DNA of 64,000 bases from Litomosoides sigmodontis. Lineage: Eukaryota > Nematoda > Chromadorea > Rhabditida > Onchocercidae. The notes beneath the pieces were generated by a model that had not been told where the DNA came from, ran no database searches, and saw only the letters and a list, made by a program, of their open reading frames with translations. Both the position numbers and the translations under genes were made by a program. The DNA lies in contig OY718804.1 of NCBI GenBank assembly GCA_963070105.1, forward strand, positions 5,479,317-5,543,316, given 5' to 3'. Positions 51,474-64,000 of the stretch are shown one piece after another (position 1 is the stretch's first letter; every line of letters begins with the position of its first letter).

Positions 51474-54400
51474 TTATAGTGCAAGCGCCTTTTTAAGAAG
51501 CTTTTCGACAATCAAATTTTCCAGTTCGCTATCTAAAATAAAAAAAAATTAAAAAGCTCTAAAAGTCCTTCCTTTTAGATCACAGAACCAAAGTTCTTTA
51601 CGCCAGTTAAAATGTTCTGTCGGCATTTTCCACTTTGGTCATAAATGGTTTAAACATTGCAATTCAGCACATCCATTTATATTAAAAACCCTTACTTTCT
51701 GCTGCGCTAGCACCCGTCACTTCTTTTTCAAGTTCAAGCTTTTTTTGAGCAAGAGCTAACATCTCCTCCTCAACTGTATCAGCAGATATTAAGCGCACAA
51801 CAAAAACATCTCTGCAAAGAAACCATTTGGTACAATCTCTTAGTACGATTATCATAAGAAATAAAACGGAACTTCGTAGTTATTAAATTAGCATCTTGTT
51901 TTACATAATGAAATGATCCTCTTTTACAAGCATTCCGACCGTAAATACTAAAATATTTTTTGAATACAAACGAGACCTTAACAGACAACATACTTTGTTT
52001 GACCCATGCGGTGACATCTTCCCTCCGCTTGCTTATCATTATATGGATTAAAATCGATATCGTGAAGTATGATGTGATTAGCTGCAGTCAAATTGATACC
52101 CAAACCACCGGCTTTGGTTGACAAAAGAAAGACAAACAAGTCAGGCGATGAATTATATTTATTGATTACATCTTGCCTGGAAAACTTGATATCAATGGAC
52201 CACCACCAAAGCGGATTCGGAAATTACGTGAAGAAATCTCAACGTACCTTTCCATAACAGGAGTTGAGCCATCCAGGCGGCAATATTGGTAGTCATGTAA
52301 TTTGAGGTAAACTTCAAGAATATCCATTATAGATGTAAATTGACTGAATATTAACACTTTATCTCCCTGAAGATTACAAAGAGTTGTCTAATTTTTTGAT
52401 TTTTCAAGCCGAAGAAAAATACAACCCATGATCACGAGCGAAATTTTTCCTGTTTTCACTCACCTTTTCTTTAATTGAAGGTAACAGTTTATCCAGTTCT
52501 TTGAATTTTCCGGATTCAAGTGCGATCTCGTCATTGAGAACGAATTTTTGCGTTGAGGTGAATTTTGAACATAATTGACTAATTGCAAAATCTGATAAGA
52601 AGGAAAGATCTTCAGCAACATGATCTGACTTTTTTTTTCGATATTCATTTTCCTGAAAGCACAACGATCGGAACATGATTAATTTGTTAGCACAGTGAAA
52701 GCAATGAAGCAGTGACAGATACCTTCACTCATTCGTTAAGCTCTTTCTGATGTAGAAATCAAAGGGCGAGTCATAATATTCGGACGGTGTTTTGAGAATG
52801 AGACTAAGAACTACTTTCAAGTTTCTAACGCCAACTCTATCTACTACTACGAACCCCATCCGCACACAGTACAGCAGTATTACAAATCGTGTGAAATTCG
52901 TAAACAATACAAATGCAATAGGAAATCGAGTGGGAACCTTTGCGCACAAAACATTGGCGATTTGAATCACTTTATCATCATCATATAATCGTCTGTACAG
53001 TAATGGATGATTGGCCACTTGCCGCAATTGCATTAGTGGACTTGAACTGTATTTTCCTCCATTTGATTCTAACAAACGAAATTCACGTACCAAATCCATA
53101 TAGATCTCTTTCTGTACATTATTCATTGGACACTTGATTACACGCTCCTTCTTCTTTGGCAGATAACTCAATACCTACAAAAATAGACAAAATCCAAAAA
53201 ATACGACCATATGAAGTTGTCAGTTCCCCACAATAGGCTAACCACTTGTTCAAACTATTTAAATTTGACTTGCTAAAAAATATCTTTTCACTTACTACAT
53301 AAATAACAAGCACAAAATAGAAACAACTACTTTTTGCTACTCATTTTCCTGTCTTTCTTATTACGTACTTTCTCCTTTTTTATTCCTCCAAAAAAAAAAA
53401 ATAACCACGCCATATTAAATTCTACCTCAAGAGGAAAACCTATGCGCCGAACGCAGAAATTTCTAAGGCAAAAAATAAAAATATTCAAAATAAACATACA
53501 TCTGCTTTTAATCTCCGCAAAATGTATGGCTTTAAGATCGCTTTTGCTTGTTCAATTTTATCAGCTTCATACAATGCACCATTTTTGGCTTCTAATGCTG
53601 GTATTTTCTTTAAAATAAGAAGGTTTCAAAACTTTTTAATATGCGCCTTTCAAACTGTTTCTGGATCTTTCACAAATATTGTGGGATTTAATCAGGAAAA
53701 TTATTTGTAGGTTCCACAGCAACTTTCCACTGCAATCCTAATTCTCCTATTATTAAATAACGTAAACCATTTAGAGAATAGGTGCTCTCAAATCACAACT
53801 TCGAAAAAATCGACGAACCTGTTGAAACTGTTGCAAAAGCTGTCCGATATCATCGCAATATTTTGTGAATAACTTGGTCATCGTAAAGTACATCAGTGAA
53901 ATTAACTCAACGAGATTGTTTTGAAGAGGTGTCCCGGTAATCAAAATTTTTCTCTCACCCTGCAATTTTTTGCAATAGTTCGCTCCAAACAAAACTCAAG
54001 CTGCCAACCAGATCTTTAGCACACAGATGAAACGGAATGATAGCGACGCTATAAGGTAGTGCTTTTTCCGCACGCTTTACATGATTTATTTGTATTTAAG
54101 TTATTATAGAAAGACGCGCAATGTGATTTAAATATTTTAAATAAACAGAACGAGAATTTAAGTGTAATTTATTCGGAAGAGCTTAGTTTGAAAAGAATGA
54201 AATAAAACATACATGAATTTTCATAAGATTTCTGTAACGATCGGTATTACAATTTTTCAATAGATGACCTTCGTCGTAAATGACATAATTTATTCGGAAG
54301 CGCTTGAAAAATTTCCTATCCTCTGTTTTAGATCCAACCATATTATAAGTTGTCAGCAAAACATCTATCTATAAGGATAAAAGTTTACCTCTTAATACCT

Positions 54401-57400
54401 CTCTAACAAAAAAAATGCTTCTGACCTACTGATTAACAAAATTTACCCTTATCTAAAAAGAAACCATTCATTTAAATCATTGGCATAATTACACGTCCAA
54501 TATCATTGATATGATTGCATTTTCGACTACCTTTCAAAAGCTTTATCAAAGTCAAATTAAAAAATTATATACTTGTAAAGATATTCGTGTCTTCCGTAAT
54601 GCTGCTTGTAATGATAAGGTTAATAGTAGAAATAAACATACATTTTTTTCAGTTGCCATGTGTCGTAGCTGTCTCCTGTCAGCGATACTACCATAATATG
54701 TAATAATCTTAATTTTTGGAGACCATTTTGAAAATTCGCTGAGCCAATTTTCAATTGTCGAAGATGGTACCACAATTAAGTGCGGCCCCTTAACCTGCTC
54801 ACTCTTCAAACAAGTTATAAAAGCTATTACCTGAACTGTCTTTCCAAGGCCCTGAAAAAACAAAGGATGACTATATCTTATAAATGAATTACTTTTGGCA
54901 GTGTCATATATGAACACACACTGAATTTGACACATAAAAACTTCACCACCAGATTTGTTCTGTTCAAAGCAGTACTTTCTTAATAAAGAAGTTATCTCTA
55001 ACGCTGTAAAGCAATATTCCCTTTGAAATTAACTCAGACTGGTTGCAATTCGTCATTCTACATCCATGAATTAAAAAAAAAAGACATCGTGCTAAATTTT
55101 TTGAAGTTCGCAAAAAATGACGGTATTAAAATTCTTTTAACCCGCTCGAAAACTGAACTAAAAACTGCAGAACAGCTTCCAGAACATGTGTAATATTTTT
55201 CCTATTCCTTCCTTCTTTTCATACTTCCCTTCGTTAAACCAATATAAACAATTACCATTTCATCAGCTAAAATAGCATTTAGTTTTAGTTTATGCATCAT
55301 CATAAGCCAATTCAGGCCAATTTGCTGATATGGATGAAGTTGACACCTGAAAACAAACATTGATAAAGGAAACTGCTTCCTCGAGATGATACTGAAATCA
55401 CGATTGCACAAAACGCACTCCTCACTAAGTAGTTCTGGCTTCATTTGCAACTGTTTGGATTTAATCGACTCCAAAGCAGAATAAATTTCCTCCGAATGTC
55501 GACGGCAATCATCCAAGATATTTTCCAGTATACTTCGGTTTTCCAAAAAGTCTAAATATTGCTCGGCAACATAGGATCCACGCGGAAATTGCAAAAGATG
55601 AGATTCCTAGAATTTATTGCATAACTTGAACTTGTGTTTTTTTTCTACAGGACGTATAAATTGTCGAAATTTGTAAATAACCATAAATTTCAACGCTGCA
55701 ATATTAATGTGATCTTCGCACCATAACAGTTCATAATAGTCAAGAATTATTGAAGAACAAAGAGGATATTGCATAACAACTACCAAATCTTCATAATCCC
55801 GAAATGGCCGATTACTGATTATAAAATCAGCTAATTTATCACTAATGCGCGGGGTTTCCATTAATATATTTCGGCTAGCTTCGTTAAAAAACGTCACACA
55901 ACAATTTTTTAAAACCGTCGATGAGGGAGTATTTCGATGACTTCGTCGCGCCACAGTCTAAATAATCCGAATAACTAAAAAAAGAAAAAACCGGCTCATT
56001 GCGTTCCACCTTCAAGATATTTGCACTCATCGAAATCACTAGCTTTTATAAGTCTGACAAACATCAACGGGAAATATTTGTTGCTAATATCCTCAATTTT
56101 ATTGAAACATAGAGAACTGAATACCATGATTTCAGCTTCTACCACTTTGTCTGCTCGTCTTGAGTTAATATATTTGCATCTGTTCAGTAGGAAATCAAAA
56201 TTAACTTTTCTGAATTAAGATACCAACCTGACCACTTTCACTATCACTATCGCTCTTGCCCACTCGAGCCGAACTATCTGAATCGTAATGCTCGTTATTT
56301 TCACTTTCTTCACTGCTTGAATTTGCATATTTTCTGTGTTTCTTAGCTCTCTTCACCATTATTTTTAAACTGATTGGAACCTTCAACAAATTACAAAAGT
56401 AAATTGTGGATTTGGTATAACTTAAACTTTACAAAAAGTTAAGAGAGAGGGGGGACAATGCTGCAAGATTTACACTTCCCACCAGCCAAATAACGCTCAA
56501 ATGCACCAAACTATTTACGTTAAAATTTTAATATGCTACTTGTACTCCTGTCTCAATATCGACAACATGGTTTTAATATTGCGGATTTAATCAGAACTCA
56601 AAAAATTACTTTTCCTTCATCGCTCTCCACTTCTTCATCACTGGACGAAGAAATCACTGCCCTTTTCCGTCTTCCTCTCTTAGCAATCAACTGAGTGCCT
56701 ACATGTACATCGTCCTGTTTTAGAAAACCATTTAATCGCGGCTTGCACAACCACTTCACATGTTGTTCCGCATCAGTATGCTGATCACTTGATTCACTAT
56801 CTGTTAATGCTTGCAGCCTTAAAAAAGATGAATAAATAACAACCAATAACTGAATTTTCTCAAATTTCAAGTCCCTCACTTTCAAAGCAATTTCAATTGC
56901 ATGCAGTCGACGTAGAAATAAATATGATGCAAAACAAAAATTGAACAAAATTGTTCGTTTTGAAGCATCTTTTTACCAAATATGCACAAAATAATTACTT
57001 CCATCTAATAATTTCGCAAACACTTGACCAAACAATTCCATCGTTTTATTTATCTCTTACAGATCAGGACAACGATCATTTTGATAACCTGTTTTCCAAA
57101 AATTCGTACAGCTGTATCCATTAAAGGATATCCAAAAACAATTTAATTAATCATAGTTCAGTAAACTGTTAATCACACCTTTCTTCAAAAGTCAGATCTT
57201 TATGCATAATATTCGGTATAGTTCGAATGTTTTTCGAAGGTGCTTTGGATATTTCCTTTTTATCTTCAACCATTTTTGTATCTGAATTCTGTCCTCTCCA
57301 ACTCGTATGTGGTATTTCTAAATTTACTCCCTCGCTATCTAACTCATTTTCAATCAGCTCCTCCTCCTCCGACGACGACGACATTAAACGTCGGTTACGA

Positions 57401-58478
57401 TGAACTGATCGCGTTTTTTTTGTTTCTAAAATTATGCATTGTATGACTCCTGTAATGCTGATTAACTTTTCAATTACCAGCAATATTTTTTCCAACCGGT
57501 TTACCAAATTTAATAAAAATCACCCTTTGATCCATGCTGAAGCTCTGTTCGACCGTCCTTTTTGCCATTTCTTGATGCAAGCAAATTCACCATCTACAAC
57601 TCAATTATTAATTTCGGATCAATACTGTGATACGGCGTATAACATAAATAACTTATAATAAATATAAAAGATCGTTGAAAAAATCCGTCTTCAATCAATC
57701 AGAGAGTAATACAAGTAATACAACAAGGTTAAAGGTGATCTGAATCATCCAGTAACCTTTCATCTCTTGATTGCGCACACAGATTGACATGAATAGATAC
57801 TGAGTGCCACAAAGACCTTAACAGTAGCATTGTGGGATGTTACATGCAATTTTCTTGTGAGTGATAAAGTGTACCGAAAAATTAGTTTCTATAACAAAAC
57901 AAGCAGTGATTTTTGAAGTTTTCAGTGCTCGAAAAGAAGTTTCCAATTTCAGGAAAAGCGTTGCTATTAAATTAAACTCAAAAAAAGAACAACTTTTCTC
58001 GCCTTTAAAATGAGAAAACCTAATGATTCTCCAAAATTTTCAATGAGCGTTCGGGAAAAGGGACTCGGATCCGAAACTTTAGAATCAGTCAAAATTTTAG
58101 CTTCATTTCTTGCAATAATTTATAATAATTTCAAGCTAAAAAAAGGGATAATTATTAGACGTTTTCAGAGATTTCACTGGAACTTAACTCTTACATTTTC
58201 AGTAAATATTATAAGTATTCCTTGTCAAAAAGTTTGGCACTAAACGCCACACTGAACTAAAACTTTAGCCTTTTGTTCATTACTTAAAGTAAAATTCAAT
58301 CTAATTCCGGCCAACATCTAAATTTTAAGATTTAAATGGATAAAAATAAGCTAACCTGTGCAACGGATTGCTTCTTAAAAGCCAATCCACGAATGACATC
58401 TTTCATTGATTCATTAGGCTGATGAGCTACACGACGCCTTTCCCCACCTACGGCTTCGAATGATCCCGCCGCACTCAT
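51474..58478 (-). CDS. smrd-1: SMARCAD1/Fun30-type SNF2 chromatin remodeler
   Basis: SNF2 ATPase of the Fun30/Etl1 group, which acts in nucleosome remodeling, heterochromatin upkeep and DNA end resection. Eighteen exons in phase give 923 residues: 58356-58478, 57524-57593, 57179-57425, 56610-56817, 56228-56380, 55784-55957, 55419-55606, 55256-55346, 54642-54851, 54213-54368, 53819-53959, 53500-53607, 52938-53174, 52464-52652, 52248-52366, 51994-52176, 51696-51811, 51474-51532. The N-terminus is acidic and Ser-rich. A helix-hairpin-like segment ([14 protein letters not shown]... RPFRDYEDL, about 285-325) precedes [11 protein letters not shown]. Walker A ADEM-GLGKT (415-423) is split by an intron, and box II is DEGH (520-523) as in human SMARCAD1. 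[46 protein letters not shown] and RCHRMGQTK complete the motor. I cannot identify CUE domains. Confidence 0.93.
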
Positions 58479-60504
58479 TTGAAGCGAGTACTCTTCCACT
58501 TTACCTTTTCCTTATCCAAACTGAGTCGTCTCACCTTTAACCGTTAATTTCAACTGGCGGCTCACGAAAATGGCAAATAGTTAAACCCTTCCTCCTCTCA
58601 ATTTAAACGGTTTGTGAGGTTTACATCACGTTGGTCGGTCTGCTATGAAACTTTGTAAAATGTTGGTTAATTTTTTTTTTTTAAATATTCAAATGTGTAA
58701 ATAAAAGGATGAAGACATGCGGAAATTAAAGCTTACTTAATAAGGATCCTATATGACTAGTGGAAAAGAGCTATCTCATTACTAGAGATAAAGAAGCGGA
58801 TTTTCCATCTGAATTCCTAGTGCTTCTCGTGTCGGAATCCTTCTATCGATAGTTTTTGCCGGGAATGAGGTAATACAAGAAGAATGCCACTGTTCGGATA
58901 ATTAATCCTTTAGCAATTTAATTATTTTCAGTCGCTTATGTTGAAGTACGTAAAAATGCAGAAACGTGATCACATATCTAGCAAGACTCGAGTAGAGGCT
59001 GTTATTTGGGCTTAATCACTGGTAGATAGTTTCAAAAATTTATTCAAATTAGGTAGAGTAAGAGAATCGGAATAACTAATGATACATATGAAATAGTAGC
59101 GTATTTGAAGTGGGAGATTTTAAAGGCATTGTTAGTTAGTGAGCTTTGAATGAGCGAAGCAAATATTATGTGCATGGAATGTAAACATGATAGTTTCAGT
59201 TATCAAAGCTGTTTTTGTAATTTCAAACACTTTATTTGCCGGAACAAGAAGCTAATTTTCAAATGAATTTGAAAGTGTAAATGCATTTTCACAAATTATG
59301 CAACGGATTTCATGGCTGATGCGACAAACGTCGGATGGCATCGATCGGCTGTTCCTCTCTGAAATTCTGGGTTTCAGTTACTGGTGGGTGCAGTTGCTGT
59401 ACTCACTACGTGAATAAGTGATCGTGATGTGCTAAAGGTAGTGTTGAATGTATGTCTTCTAGATGGTTAGTAACTTGTAAAACGTTGAATTAAGGTTCGC
59501 AGGTTAAATTCCTTTCAATAAGCAAATGTCATATGCGAGTGTCATGTGATTAATTTATATTATACAGTAAATTGAGGCAAATAAATTGCTTTAAGTTTTA
59601 ACTTGTGAACGGTGATTTATTGATCCATGGAAAAAGCAATATTAGAGAGACGATAAAGACCATCGTTCAGTGCAGAGAATTTAAAATACGGTGGAGAGCT
59701 TCATCTTCTTTAAGTGTCTTACAGGGAAACCTTACCTGCTAAAAGGCGTTCTGGAATGGGCAGTTGGCACTGTACAGAGCCTTAAATAAGGATTATTAGT
59801 TGCTTATTTACTTTTATCATTATACATACTCGAGGATTTTTCCTACGACGTAGTAGTTAAACGGTGTGTTGAAACACGAAGGGAATGACAGTCTTGGAAA
59901 TTTCATTTCCAAGCAATCGGAAGTCGGAAGCTTTATTAAGAGAAGAGCCGACATTCGCTTGTCAACTGATCATCAGACAGAATAGATGAATAAACTTTAC
60001 CATGAATTTTCAAGAGATCGATTAAGCCTTGCTTCAGCTCGTTTATCCGGCAGATTCCACAATATCTTTTCTTTTGCTTTTTCACCTGTGTTTCCAGCAT
60101 GGTCTATGATTGATTATAATGACTCCAAAAGATTGTTGTAATGGCATCAGTTAGTTATTTTAAAAAATCCAAAATTTTACTTATATTTGAATTGGCTCCC
60201 ATTTTCAAATATTTTTGTTGTTTTTCTTTTCTCCAGTATGGCTGATCATCCAAAAATGCGCTGCCTGGAAACAGTAGCGATTAAGGTGGTAGTGGAGCGA
60301 ATTTATATGAAATCTCCTGATTGATTTTAAGTTGCTTATATTTCACTTGATGCGTAGGTTATTCAGAAAAAAGAAATGAGGAGAAGAGTCAATATGGTCG
60401 AATTCTTCGCTTAATCTCTTTTTCTTTCCCTCCTATCTGATTATTTCTCAACAGAACTGTTGCATCATCAATTCTGGATGTACCTATTATGTCTTTTCCA
60501 GATC
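58479..60504. other. Spacer between two minus-strand genes
   Basis: Contains the presumed SMARCAD1 promoter on its left side and the 3' UTR of the membrane-protein gene on its right. No exon, RNA gene or repeat was recognised. Confidence 0.45.
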
Positions 60505-63379
60505 TCATTCATTAATATTCAGAATAAACAGACTTGGTGGTGTATTAATCGAAGCGGACGCTGGCGTTGGGATTGTTGGTGCCCTTGGTGTAGTTCGTTC
60601 CTTCGTTTCCGTTGATATCTCTACGTCAGTTTCAACTTCTTCTGCATTCTGTAATTAGTCTTGAATTTGTGACAGCTTGAGTCGAGGAATTCTCATTTCA
60701 TTTTTCTCATTTACATATTTAGCATGAGAACTGCTCGGACTATTCTTGCTCTCAGATAAGATGAAAACACCGCTCGGTTCTATTTTCCGTAGTTAACATA
60801 ATACTTGTGAAGCTCTCATAGGACCTACTGTTGTAACTAGCTAATACCTAGCCTTGTAATCAAAGAAAGTCACAACTGATATGTAAGTTAAAATTTTTGG
60901 TTTAAATTTCAAATTCAAAATGCGATAAACAGTGTGTGATGACGAATGTGTCGATTTTCCTGGCGCATTGCTTTCGGTTTCCCCCAATGTGTCATTATTT
61001 TCCTCATTTTCTTCCTCGTTTTTGTCATTCAAATCATCTGCTGTGAAATTTTTTCAATATTATTTAAAATGATAATTGTTAGAAATTTGTTGGTTTTGAT
61101 GGATAAATAGATTTTTTCAACTTCACCGCACTCCTTCCGTTCAAAATTATTTATATTATGGCAGAAAGAAATTAGAATCTTAAAAAATGAGGTTGAAATT
61201 CCCTATCGAATTCATTTTCATTAAATGAAAATGTCACGAATCAAAACCCATAAGAAATGGGTGGTTTCATTAAATGTGATTTGTATTACATTATTATATA
61301 ATTAAATGTGAAAAGTTAAATGAAATTTATTAAACTGATGCTTCCCCATCCCCCTCTCTCCGTCCCTCCCCCCAAAACTCTGCCCTTGAAAATACTGATG
61401 TAGTACGGATAAGTTTTGAAAAAAGGGATCCAAATTTACTGGTTGGTTCAGGAATGAGGAGAATTCGTTTGTTTGGTGAAAAATATGGAATTGGACTTGT
61501 TGAATGAGCAATACGACTGATCCATTCATGAACGTTATCAGGCGGAATTTGATGTCGATATCGTTGAGGCTAATAGTTAGATAGATTAGAAGTGATCAGA
61601 GCAGATGTAAAATCCCAAATGTATTTAATGAAAACAGTACTCATTGCGTTTGATTGTGTAACTTAAGATTACAATATTAAACCATACCATTGTCGTCGAC
61701 TGAGGATATTTTTCATCAGAAGATTTTCGAGTGTCTTTCGTTTCCTAAAACATTTCCTCCTCAATTAAATAAAAATTTAAAACTAGTAATCAGTAGTTAA
61801 CTATTAATTAAGTTTGAGAAAAAAGCAGTGCTGCACATTCTCATTCTCATCGACAACCCTCTTCTTACAACAATCATCATGTACTGCTTCGAAACCTCAG
61901 TCCTCAATTAAAATTCCTCCGCTTAGTCTTCTGTTACTTAAACTAATAAAATCCCAATAAACATTTAGATAGTATTAATTTTGTTGTGGATCTGCAAACT
62001 ATATAAGTTATTCCAAACTCAAACGTTCCCAACAAGAGGGAAATTTTTTACTCAAAGTACGTAAATGAGAATACCTCGTTCATCTTGGATTTCCGTTTTT
62101 TTTTAGATTTTTTTCGTTTCCGTTTATCTGACCGATCATTGTTAGAAGTGGGAATATCAGCCTTATATTGTTGAATCTCAGGTTCTTTATTTCCCACCTC
62201 AAATAGTTAGTACAAGTGAAGACTGCGTGTCACTTAAAATTCATTACTCAATCCATAATAACCACTTAATTTGTTTAAAATTTATTAATAAAATGTATTG
62301 ACCTGTGGTACTTTAAAATTTATTAATAAAATGTATTGACCTGTGGTACCTGCTAATATTGAAATTTTAAATGAAAAGTGTTTCCTTCAAGATTTACGTA
62401 TTCAGTTTGGAAGAATGTTCGTTCCTTCGTATAATATAATGCTTACATCAGCTTTGTTATCTTTCTCAGTTGAAAGCTTCCCATTTTTTTCCATTTTTTG
62501 AGACGGTGACCTTGCTGTTGAAGCAGGCAAATCCTGAAAGTTGAAAGCAGCGGCAGCATGAAAGGGACTACATCAACTTAAAAGAATAGTTTACCTCAAT
62601 TTGTTTCGCAATTTTCTTCGTTTCTGTATTTGGTGGGATTGTCTGGGTTATTGAAGGACTTCCGGAATTGAGCAATCTTGCGTATTGCTCAGGCCTTGAT
62701 GATTGAACACGTGGAACATATGACATTTGAGGAGTTACTAAACTTGCAAATTGTTATTTGTTACTTTTCCAATACTAGTGAAGAGGTCATCGGAATGTTT
62801 AGTGTTTTATTTTCTCGTTCATTTAATTGATAAATTTATCTGGAGGTTATTGATAAAGCTAATAGAAACACGGAATCTGAGGTTACTTCTCAAGAGCATC
62901 CTTGCTCTTACACTGACCATACGTTTGATTAAGGAAGGGAATAAAAGATAACTTTGTTCTTGGAAGCAAAGATTAGCTTTGGATCTAATTTTCGCATTCT
63001 TCATTGCTGCAAGCATCTGCAAGTCAAGTTGCTTTTTTCGGAACATATCAAGTTTTAACTGATTTTTGTCTTCTTGACGGCGCTGCAATTCTTTCTCGAC
63101 TTCCTTCCTAAATTTTCAAGTTGCACATTTTTAGAAAAGAAAATTTGATTTAAAGAGATGCACACATAATTGTTAAGTAAACTACTTTCTTAAAGTTTGC
63201 TAAGTTAACCTCGACTTTCTTCGATAATAAGCGCAAACAAGCCAAGTTGCTAGTAAGCCAAGAGTGGCTAAAAAGATGAAAAACATAAACAATGTGATAA
63301 TCATCCATAGTAATGAAGTTGACGATACGCAACAACCTGAAAATAAACCTGCCAAACACTTCTTGTATACTTTTTTCAT
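60505..63379 (-). CDS. Unrecognised single-pass membrane protein with coiled-coil and lysine-rich tail
   Basis: Nine exons join in phase: 63210-63379, 62953-63107, 62595-62737, 62447-62533, 62075-62197, 61688-61744, 61440-61569, 60931-61040 and 60505-60648, giving about 372 residues. MKKVYKKCLAG starts the chain. A long hydrophobic span follows (MIITLFMFFIFLATLGLLAT and beyond, about 26-50), then CAYYRRKSR as a positive-inside anchor. Next is a charged helix likely to form a coiled coil (KEVEKELQRRQEDKNQ, about 57-95). A Pro/Ser-rich linker leads to a strongly basic run (DKRKRKKSKKKRKSK, about 205-220). The tail is acidic (NEEENEENND) and then Thr/Pro-rich. Read as written, it is a membrane-anchored cytoplasmic protein of unknown role. 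The last three exons are uncertain: exon 7 could instead run on to a stop at 61330. I recognise no family and infer no function. Confidence 0.6.
62274..62349. repeat. Tandem duplication, 38-bp unit, two identical copies
   Basis: Units 62274-62311 and 62312-62349 begin TTTAAAATTTATTAA and end CTGTGGTAC. They lie in an intron of the unrecognised membrane-protein gene. Confidence 0.95.
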
Positions 63380-64000
63380 TCAATTTTTGATTTTGCTTAA
63401 GAAAAATATTTGATCTCGAAAAGACTGAATGAATTGGTCAAACTTCATTTTAAGCAACGGTCAGTCGGCGTTCGTGTAACTTTTTAACACTTCGCCTTAG
63501 GTATCAGACAGCAAATTCAATTTGGCTGTGGGAATCTTTTCGAAGCTAATATTTATTGCAAGTCAGAAATGTTCTTTTCACACATGTCCCTTTACAATTC
63601 CGTAACTCCAATGCTTCATCCCTTATTTTTTTTATTTTATGAATGATCGATTTGAATTTATTACAAAAGAAGTAAAGAGGGTACCTTGAAATAGGCCCGC
63701 ACTCTTAAATTTAATTGCATTTCTGTAAATAACGAAAAAGTCTTTTTTCAGGTTAAGAGAAATACGTTATCATCATTTCGTTCAACATTACAATGAAAAA
63801 ATTTGGTTAGTATTACGTGCAGGTGGCACAATTAATTAACAAAGTATAAAGAAATAGTCTCGGATGAGTTAGTTGCATTACTTGTTAATTAATTAATCAA
63901 TGTGGGAGGTGTGGTGACTCATTCGATTTCAAACCACTAAGGCTCATTTTATTTAATTCACAAAACTCTGAGTATATTTCAATACAACATGAGCAGTTCT
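63380..64000. other. Right-edge non-coding sequence
   Basis: Upstream of the membrane-protein start codon. It is AT-rich and presumably promoter or leader sequence. No exon is seen. Confidence 0.45.

Noticed and set aside
53334..53710. Plus-strand open frames within the SMARCAD1 gene
   Set aside because: They are antisense to a confirmed SMARCAD1 exon ([10 protein letters not shown]) and its introns.

Overview
The window is nuclear DNA of a nematode, most likely an AT-rich parasitic clade III (filarial-type) worm. This is inferred from the gene set, which best matches C. elegans genes, from many short introns with TTTCAG-type acceptors, and from low gene density with wide AT-rich spacers. 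There are no bacterial genes, operons, rRNA genes or convincing tRNA genes, and no intact mobile element. All coding genes are split, so gene models were assembled by hand from homology, GT/AG borders and codon phase.

Layout: (1) 733-3355 (+), 3' part of a PH-domain protein cut by the left edge. (2) 4126-6818 (-), a divergent proteasome Rpn11/PSMD14-type JAMM deubiquitinase. (3) 7846-11482 (+), a MAGUK scaffold of the MPP5/PALS1/Stardust type (C. elegans magu-2). (4) 12741-17406 (-), a 5-HT1-like serotonin receptor (ser-4 type). (5) An 8.8 kb gene desert. (6) 26202-28110 (+), Rab18. (7) A 7.7 kb spacer whose right part probably holds the actin promoter and leader intron. (8) 35784-37642 (+), a complete 376-residue actin. 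(9) 38990-45921 (+), a FANCJ/BRIP1/DOG-1 iron-sulfur DNA helicase of 21 exons. (10) 48441-49457 (+), the small membrane protein SMIM14. (11) 51474-58478 (-), a SMARCAD1/Fun30 chromatin remodeler of 18 exons. (12) 60505-63379 (-), an unrecognised single-pass membrane protein with a coiled-coil and lysine-rich tail.

The genes are unrelated housekeeping, signalling and genome-maintenance functions. Nothing suggests a co-transcribed pathway, although the FANCJ helicase and the SMARCAD1 remodeler both act in DNA repair and lie 5.5 kb apart in convergent orientation. The Rpn11-like gene and magu-2 are head to head across about 1 kb and may share a promoter region.

Points worth a second look: the Rpn11-like gene keeps all its catalytic residues but is divergent elsewhere and has GG where an AG acceptor is expected. 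The last intron of rab-18 also lacks an AG acceptor at the homology-defined border, and another rab-18 intron is GC-AG. The membrane protein at 60.5-63.4 kb has nine phase-consistent exons but no family I recognise. I saw no clear new multi-gene system here.
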